Shown: positions 17,960-23,658 of the stretch, in pieces
How the letters are laid out: each line of letters begins with the position of its first letter
Position numbering within the stretch: the stretch's first letter is position 1
Translations under genes and position numbers: made by a program
Notes under the pieces: model-generated
Database searches by the model: none
What the model was told of the DNA's origin: nothing
What the model saw: the letters and a program-made list of their open reading frames with translations, nothing else
NCBI GenBank assembly: GCA_938084195.1
Contig: CALKDJ010000130.1
Location: 1-23,658 of the forward strand
Length of the DNA: 23,658 nt
From: an uncultured Methylophilaceae bacterium
Lineage (GTDB): Bacteria > Pseudomonadota > Gammaproteobacteria > Burkholderiales > Methylophilaceae
Reading direction: 5' to 3'

Positions 17960-20623
17960 TTAACTGTCAGAACTGTCGCCTGGCTCACGATACCAGTTAT
18001 TGTTACTGGAATTAAAGGAACTTTGTGGTGGGCCGATTCGGCCAATATCCGGATAACTGACAAAATAATCACGACTAGCTAGTTTAACATTTTGACCCGG
18101 CATCATTGTGAAACTTTCACCAATACTGATTTGAGCAAATTGATCTGCCCATACCGAAATAATTGTGTTACTACTAGCATTCCAAGCAGTGCCAACATGA
18201 GTACTACTGAAGCTACCGATACCATTTGCACTTGTGGAGGCACTTTTCAGTAAGGAATCATAAAACGAACCACTGTTCATGTGCCCATTAGTTTGGCCAG
18301 ATCCATCTGCAAGCCCTCTTGTGTTTGAAAAAGTAATGTTTGCATAGCTAAAGGCAGCATTACCTGTTTCGAATTTAGAGGCATTATAAACTTTAAATAT
18401 CACTGGAGCTTTAAAGCTAGACCCCCAATGAAATCGAGAATTATCATGAAGGCCGTCTTTCTGCATGTGAGCCCAATATTCGTTGCCCAGCATTAACCAT
18501 CCATCTTCAATATCAAAAATAGTAAAGAAATAAACATTGTCGTCGCAATAAAAAGCCATGCCATGCTTGCGTTTGCCAGTATTGTAGGGATCATGTATGG
18601 TTGCTCCCCAGGTGCTGTCAAATACCCTGACCCAACAATCGCCAACAAGCTCAAATGCTGAAAATGCCTCTTTGTGTCGGTTGCTTTCAGGTAGGGCTTT
18701 GTAGTGAACATCAACATAATTTATGTTGCACTCAAACGGAGTTACTCCTCCAAAACGTAAAAAACCTGCTTGATACCCTTCTCCATTTGTTTTGCTGCCC
18801 AAAGTTAGAACAAATTTAATACCAATAATATTTAAAATCTTTTCAACACTGATCCAGCAGTGAAAAGCATTATAATAATATGGATCATCGCTGACTGGCA
18901 TTGTGCATCTTACCACACATCTGTTGGTGGCATTTAACCCTCCCCAACTTCTATTATGGTTGAAGCGCTCGCTGCTATATTGCTTGCTCCATAGAGACCC
19001 TGCGTTCCATGGACTGTCTACACCAAAAGGATCAAGTCTTATGCTTGTACCGTTTCCTTGGACAGAATTTATTAACCAAAGCCCAGTGCTGTCGACCGAA
19101 AAAGCTAAGTGAGAATTATGAGGAGTAAGTCTAACCCAATTTGAGAGGTCAGCATTAGGGCGAGTAGAAGAAGTATGACTACGTATGCATCTATAAACCT
19201 CATGATCTTCAGGGCCAGATTGATTGTCATAATCTTTGTTGTAAACACAATTTCCCGCAACATAAGAATAACCTGATCGCCAAATTTTATCACCATGTCC
19301 TCCTGAAGCATTTAATTCAAGCATCATACAAAAGAAATTGTAATCGATTATGGTAAGGTCTTCAATTCCGCCATACACCCCAAATGAATCGGTGTGCGCT
19401 ACATCCCCCTTAATTAAGACGTAGGCATTTCCTCCTGCAGGTACATCGTTTTGTAAAGAACGTAGTGCTGCCCTTACGTTGTTAAATTCATTGTTATAGG
19501 TTTTTCCTATCGTTATTGATTTTCTGCCAGCCGTGCTACCTCCTAATGCAGTATAGTCTACTTTAAAGTCAATAATGGATCGATTAGTCCAATTGTATTC
19601 TCCTGCAGCCAGGCTATATGCACTGCTATTTGAGCTAACAATTGCATAGTAATTTTTAGCATTGTCACTTTTTGCGATTGACAACTGTTTGGTCTTATAC
19701 TGGACCTCAGGATTTACATTACCATTTATTTCACAATCAACTTCTTGATAACCTGAGTTGTAACATGTTTCCAGGATTTCTAAACCACTATCTGGCGATA
19801 TTAATGCATCAAGATTTTCTGCGGTAACAGGGGTGGTTTCATTATAAACAGGTGTTTCCTTTGTGCCATCTCCATCTAAATCTTGCCACTCTATTTCACT
19901 GTGTATTTGTTTTTTTGGGTTGGCCACTTCTTGGCCGTCGGAACCCACTACCGTGTCAGCCGTTTCCTCTTGTTCGGCGGCTTTTTCTATGTGGTATTTT
20001 TCAATCAAAGATTTGACAGAAACTTTTTTATTTGAGCTTGAAGAAACATCCACAACACCAATCATATCGTCAAGGGCGACAGAATCAGATGATCCGAAGA
20101 CAGGAAGTGTTGCTAGATCAAATTTATTGTCCCAAAAAAGGCCGGCGCTATTAACAGAAAGCACTTTACCGATTTGTGCGGAGCTAAAAGCTGGCCCGCC
20201 TACATCAGTCCAAGTTACCAGGGGTTTATGCCAAATTAAATTATTACCTTCAACTTTTAAATATTTTCCAGAATCGTCCTGGGCATTGGTAGTGTCGTAT
20301 AATGGAGCTTCTTTGATTGCGGCCCAGTTGAGCAATCGATTCTCGGATTGTCTTTCCGAAAACTCAGTTTCGGTACCTGTGAGAACAGCATTTTCTCCCC
20401 AGTATAGAACACCCTGAACATTATAAAGCTTATCTGTAAGTAATGTATTGAGAGCTGTGTTATCAGGCATTCTTCCCAGGGTAATATTCTGATCGAAAAT
20501 AGCATACTCCTTGAATCTGCCTCTGTAAAAATACCCTTCTGCCCAAGAATATTGAGAAGTACCGATGAAGCCTGATTTGTCAGAATTTGGTTGAAACCTA
20601 CTTAAATGTATATTATCTGCCAT
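17960..20623 (-). CDS. Large tail-fibre/adhesin-like structural protein
   Basis: 887 residues. N-terminal MADNIHLSRFQPNSDKSGFIGTS resembles virion-attachment ends of fibres, followed by repeated YLKVEGNNLIWHKPL / VLSVNSAGLFWDNK modules (about 121-167). A short DLDGDGTKE (about 248-256) looks like a calcium loop. Residues about 446-499 (KIWRSGYSYVAGNCVYNKD, EVYRCIRSHTSSTRPN, NWVRL) match a CBM5/12-like carbohydrate-binding module. The C-terminal half is aromatic and beta-rich. There is no enzymatic motif that I can name. It starts two bases after the next giant gene's stop and is followed by the cupredoxin gene; the three form a late structural operon. Function in host-surface binding is inferred. 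Confidence 0.7.
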   Translation of the reverse strand: MADNIHLSRFQPNSDKSGFIGTSQYSWAEGYFYRGRFKEYAIFDQNITLGRMPDNTALNTLLTDKLYNVQGVLYWGENAVLTGTETEFSERQSENRLLNWAAIKEAPLYDTTNAQDDSGKYLKVEGNNLIWHKPLVTWTDVGGPAFSSAQIGKVLSVNSAGLFWDNKFDLATLPVFGSSDSVALDDMIGVVDVSSSSNKKVSVKSLIEKYHIEKAAEQEETADTVVGSDGQEVANPKKQIHSEIEWQDLDGDGTKETPVYNETTPVTAENLDALISPDSGLEILETCYNSGYQEVDCEINGNVNPEVQYKTKQLSIAKSDNAKNYYAIVSSNSSAYSLAAGEYNWTNRSIIDFKVDYTALGGSTAGRKSITIGKTYNNEFNNVRAALRSLQNDVPAGGNAYVLIKGDVAHTDSFGVYGGIEDLTIIDYNFFCMMLELNASGGHGDKIWRSGYSYVAGNCVYNKDYDNQSGPEDHEVYRCIRSHTSSTRPNADLSNWVRLTPHNSHLAFSVDSTGLWLINSVQGNGTSIRLDPFGVDSPWNAGSLWSKQYSSERFNHNRSWGGLNATNRCVVRCTMPVSDDPYYYNAFHCWISVEKILNIIGIKFVLTLGSKTNGEGYQAGFLRFGGVTPFECNINYVDVHYKALPESNRHKEAFSAFELVGDCWVRVFDSTWGATIHDPYNTGKRKHGMAFYCDDNVYFFTIFDIEDGWLMLGNEYWAHMQKDGLHDNSRFHWGSSFKAPVIFKVYNASKFETGNAAFSYANITFSNTRGLADGSGQTNGHMNSGSFYDSLLKSASTSANGIGSFSSTHVGTAWNASSNTIISVWADQFAQISIGESFTMMPGQNVKLASRDYFVSYPDIGRIGPPQSSFNSSNNNWYREPGDSSDS

Positions 20624-20625
20624 TT

Positions 20626-23600
20626 TTAAATATAATAAGCTGTTATTTTAAAAGTTCCATCAACTGATATTAAATTATTAATTAAACAATTAATAGTTAG
20701 TTGGGTGTGTGTTGTACTTGTGTCACCAATAATAAAAGAAATACTTGGGTTAAGGTAGAAAATATTGTTAACATCAGTCCCTGTGAGGTCTATAAATGCA
20801 GTAGATGCTAGTGCTTCTAAATTTGATGAAACCTTAAACTCTCCAGAAGTATCAAAATTTAATTGATCAATATAGCCATTAAAATGTAATAAAATAAAAA
20901 CAGATCTTCCGGCCTCCACATCTAGAACAACATCTTCATTTACGTTAGCATCTTCACTTAATAAAACTCTTTGACCTGAACTAATGAGGTCTCCAGACCA
21001 AAACAAGCTGCCATTTTCATTATAAAGAACATTGTCTGTAGTTATTTCTTCTGGATTAGAGCTTTTGATTGATAGCGACTTGCAAGAAGCCCCAGATGCT
21101 GTTGCTGATAGGAGAATATCTCCATCTCTAACCATATGAAGATTGTGAGATAAATCTTTATATAATCCAGTCTGGTTTTGTGTAGCAAAAGAATATTGAG
21201 GTTTGAAATCTATACCCCAGTTATTAGTACCAGAATAACTCTTGCAATATAAACCGTTATCGCTTAATAAATAAAAAGATTCTGATCCCGCATGGTAGCC
21301 TACACCACTCACAGAAGATAAAAGTGTTTCTTCTGTTGTTATTTCTGTCCATGTTGGTATAATAGTACTGCTTGTAGCTGCATTAAATGATATTTCATCT
21401 GAGTCAATATACCAAACTCGACCTTCTGAAATAAAGTAAGTAACATTATTGGCCGAAAAACTTTTTACATTTGTATTAGAGGTTGCCACATTGCTTGGGT
21501 CGAAAACTTCTCTCACACTTACAACGGAGCCTTGTCCGTCTGTTTCTATGTAGCCTAAGAAGTATTGTCCACCAGTCTTCATTCGCGCTAATACAGCATT
21601 GTCATTTATAGCGCAAAGAATTGTGTCTGGGTAAGCTTGTTGAGGTTTATTTGGTCCATTTATTAGGTCAACTGTATATATTGGCCCATTTATATTATTC
21701 GTTATATTGTGAGCAAAGTTTGGACTATCAATATAATCCCCACCTGAAACAAAATTATTAATTGAAGATACATACCAGTCATTTCCGTAAACAAAAATTA
21801 CATCTTGATTAGGCATTTGGAAAGAGCTACATTGACTAATATCTTCACCAAATATAAAACCAAAATTCCCAAAAGACTTAATGTTTTGCTTATTTTCCCA
21901 CGGTAAGGGTTCGTCTTTCCAGGCGGTAAGAGATGAATCTCGCATTCTAATCATTTTCTTGTACTGCTGAACATAATCACCTGATGCATTAATTTCGACA
22001 GCAGAAATCCAGAGCTCTACCTCTCTTATATTATTAGTTGTGTCTACAATAGTGGTGCATGCATCAATTTCTTCAGTTGTGAGCCCTATGGCGATTAAAT
22101 AATCTGATATTTGACCATAAGAAGAATCTGGTAAGGAAAAACTTAATGCAAATTTAGTTTCATCTATATTCTTGGTGAATGTTATATTCTGTGGGCTTAT
22201 AAAATTCTTTTTAGTATTTAAATTTTTAATTTCCAGTAAAAAGCTCCATCTGCCATCTTCGGGGTTTAACCCATTATAGTCAGAGAATATAGCGTTACAT
22301 TGTTCTGATGCATAAAAAACCCCAAAATTTCGAGAAAAACTAGTGCCATCAAACCATTTTGTTTCTGAATCTTCAGGAAGAGATTCTATATCTATAACTC
22401 CTGGCAGTAAGTCAATAGTTGGGGAATAGGGGTGAGTATTAAAATCGGTGCGAAAAACATTTGTGGTTAAATTATTATTTAATGTAAATGCCGACTTTCC
22501 GTAAGAATAGAAATGCCCATTACTATATCCGTTATAAGAAATAACACGACTTTGCAATAAGTTTTCAAAAGAATCATCTTCGAATCTATAAAGAGTCAAA
22601 TGGTTATGGCCATGCCATGCATTTCTGTTTGGGTTGTCGCTATTGGTGATCCCGTGTGTTGTGTATAATACTGATGCATCGGGCATGCGTATGAAATTTT
22701 GAGTTAAGCCTTGTCCAAAACCAGTAGAAATTGAAAATTCATGACCCGGAAGGCTTTTCGCATAACCAATGGGATGAGCATAATGATCTTGAGTTAATTT
22801 ATTAGAAGCCTGTCTTAGGTTGATAGAATATTTATCACACAAAGATTTGTTGGTAATTGCATTCCAGCCACTATGAGTTGTGCCGTGTAGGCCTTTAGAG
22901 TTCTCATTTGAGAAACTGAAAAATTTGGTAACGGTGTCATCGTACCTAAAGTCTCTAAGGTAATCAAAAGCTTGATTGGTGAATCTGCCAGAATCCCATG
23001 TGTTGTCAATTGATGCCGAAACGGATGGTAGATTGAAATTTAATACCCCAGAAAAACCACATGTTAGAGTGTCAGAAGCGGAATGATAAGCAGAAAAGCT
23101 TGAGAAGCTAGGGGGACTGAAACCATTTGATGTGGTGTTTTCCCACACATCTGAAAGAGAATTATATTTATCTAGTGATAAGTTTCTTAAAGATGCCCAG
23201 CCTTTATTTCCTATGCCAACTATACTTCCAATACTACTGTCGTGGAGGTAATAGTCTATTTCATTTACGCCAAATGCATTTGTGTTAGCTTCTTCACCAG
23301 AAGGCAAATCAGTAGACAAGCCGTTAACAATAACAGTGTTTTTATATTTCTCAAAAGCAGAAAAGAAAGAGGCTCTTTTGGAAGTTGCCCAATCGCTACC
23401 GTCAAGCTCCTCTAGTAGTAATGATGCGGAAGCTAAAGCTGTATTTAGTAAATAAATTTCCCCAGTCTTTATGTTAACACATGACCATGTTGAGTCGTTA
23501 ACATATTTGAAGTCTCGAAGATTGCTGTAATCAAATCCAAATTGAGCAAAATCATTACAATTAAAAGATTTACTACCAGGAGTGGAGAAATCATTTGCAT

Positions 23601-23658
23601 GACTAATTTCTATAAAACTCTCCTCGAATAAAGAAGTGGGAATAAAATGGTGACCAAT
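20626..23658 (-). CDS. Giant structural/adhesin-like protein (C-terminal part, 5' end off window)
   Basis: The frame is open from the right window edge to TAA at 20626: at least 1010 residues. A TTG at 23319 could be mistaken for a start, but the reading frame continues upstream (FIPTSLFEESF, SKSFNCNDFAQFGFDY, GEIYLLNTALA) without a stop, so the true start lies outside. The visible part is Ser/Asn/Thr/aromatic-rich, with repeated strand-and-turn segments such as NVTYFISEGRVWYIDSD, ESFYLLSDNGLYCKSYSG and TGLYKDLSHNLHMVRDG. These look like propeller-type or beta-repeat blades, each displaying a value-reading motif. No catalytic signature. Probably a tail fibre, receptor-binding or baseplate-associated protein. 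Confidence 0.7.
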   Translation of the reverse strand: MGHHFIPTSLFEESFIEISHANDFSTPGSKSFNCNDFAQFGFDYSNLRDFKYVNDSTWSCVNIKTGEIYLLNTALASASLLLEELDGSDWATSKRASFFSAFEKYKNTVIVNGLSTDLPSGEEANTNAFGVNEIDYYLHDSSIGSIVGIGNKGWASLRNLSLDKYNSLSDVWENTTSNGFSPPSFSSFSAYHSASDTLTCGFSGVLNFNLPSVSASIDNTWDSGRFTNQAFDYLRDFRYDDTVTKFFSFSNENSKGLHGTTHSGWNAITNKSLCDKYSINLRQASNKLTQDHYAHPIGYAKSLPGHEFSISTGFGQGLTQNFIRMPDASVLYTTHGITNSDNPNRNAWHGHNHLTLYRFEDDSFENLLQSRVISYNGYSNGHFYSYGKSAFTLNNNLTTNVFRTDFNTHPYSPTIDLLPGVIDIESLPEDSETKWFDGTSFSRNFGVFYASEQCNAIFSDYNGLNPEDGRWSFLLEIKNLNTKKNFISPQNITFTKNIDETKFALSFSLPDSSYGQISDYLIAIGLTTEEIDACTTIVDTTNNIREVELWISAVEINASGDYVQQYKKMIRMRDSSLTAWKDEPLPWENKQNIKSFGNFGFIFGEDISQCSSFQMPNQDVIFVYGNDWYVSSINNFVSGGDYIDSPNFAHNITNNINGPIYTVDLINGPNKPQQAYPDTILCAINDNAVLARMKTGGQYFLGYIETDGQGSVVSVREVFDPSNVATSNTNVKSFSANNVTYFISEGRVWYIDSDEISFNAATSSTIIPTWTEITTEETLLSSVSGVGYHAGSESFYLLSDNGLYCKSYSGTNNWGIDFKPQYSFATQNQTGLYKDLSHNLHMVRDGDILLSATASGASCKSLSIKSSNPEEITTDNVLYNENGSLFWSGDLISSGQRVLLSEDANVNEDVVLDVEAGRSVFILLHFNGYIDQLNFDTSGEFKVSSNLEALASTAFIDLTGTDVNNIFYLNPSISFIIGDTSTTHTQLTINCLINNLISVDGTFKITAYYI

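Noticed and set aside
19863..20417. Plus-strand 184-residue ORF (also 3573-4043, 12294-12557 and 16550-16864)
   Set aside because: Antisense to strongly supported genes, with low-complexity translation and no start context.
20626..23319. Complete 897-residue gene starting at 23319
   Set aside because: The start would be a TTG in the middle of an open, coding-like frame that continues to the window edge.
17960..23658. Pectate-lyase or other depolymerase activity in the giant tail proteins
   Set aside because: Beta-rich composition is compatible, but no catalytic motif could be identified by reading.

Overview
The window looks like a segment of a tailed bacteriophage (Caudoviricetes) genome. 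It is AT-rich and tightly packed, with many small genes joined by ATGA, TAATG or TAAnATG junctions. Phage-type content includes a tail fibre with an S74 self-cleaving chaperone domain, two very large structural-like proteins, dUTPase, dNMP kinase, a C5 DNA methyltransferase, a RuvB-like AAA+ ATPase, a sigma factor, a tRNA and a tmRNA. A Gram-negative host is suggested by a porin-like outer-membrane protein with a signal peptide and C-terminal Phe, and by a lipoprotein. The ECF sigma factor is of a style I associate with Planctomycetes/Verrucomicrobia, but the host cannot be fixed from this sequence. Nearly all genes are on the minus strand, so the transcriptional order is right to left. No integrase, capsid, portal, terminase or DNA polymerase is visible here.

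Layout from right to left. (a) 23658-17960: two giant structural or adhesin-like proteins; the right-hand one runs off the window. They are followed by a small cupredoxin-fold protein (17615-17953). (b) 17605-15571: a promoter, a deoxyribosyltransferase-like protein, a 24-codon membrane ORF, a DUF736-like protein, and a full-length UvdE paralogue that has lost almost all its metal-binding residues. (c) 15549-15185: a phage tmRNA. (d) 15166-13464: a promoter, a small gene, dUTPase, a membrane peptide, a stand-alone WYL-like protein and a SAM methyltransferase. (e) 13442-11732: a membrane cassette (inner-membrane-tethered nuclease, holin-like protein, outer-membrane barrel, two-TM protein) closed by a strong terminator. 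(f) 11779-9822: a promoter overlapping that terminator, a C5 methyltransferase and an overlapping partner gene that may be a restriction endonuclease. (g) 9803-5960: dNMP kinase, a chain of small genes, the ECF sigma factor and a lipoprotein. (h) 5939-5864 tRNA-Thr(UGU), abutting the plus-strand S74 tail-fibre gene (5120-5863). (i) 5031-2387: small genes around a RuvB-like ATPase. (j) 2026-2375: a plus-strand pair of small membrane proteins. (k) 2004-1: UvdE, a macro-domain protein and the start of a 15-residue-repeat protein.

Regulation: ten minus-strand promoter candidates were found, nine with a 17-bp spacer and one with 16. Seven carry CTTGAC, and the remaining three have ATTGACA, GTTGACA or GTTGAAA. 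Several -10 boxes end only 6-9 bases before an ATG, so the mRNA would be nearly leaderless. I saw no clear Shine-Dalgarno sequences at the starts I inspected. Most genes appear to be expressed as coupled operons.

Best leads: the intact but catalytically stripped UvdE paralogue beside a normal UvdE; the tmRNA with an unusual 21-residue tag; the terminator whose hairpin loop is the next promoter's -10 box; the membrane/outer-membrane cassette; and the methyltransferase-endonuclease-like pair.
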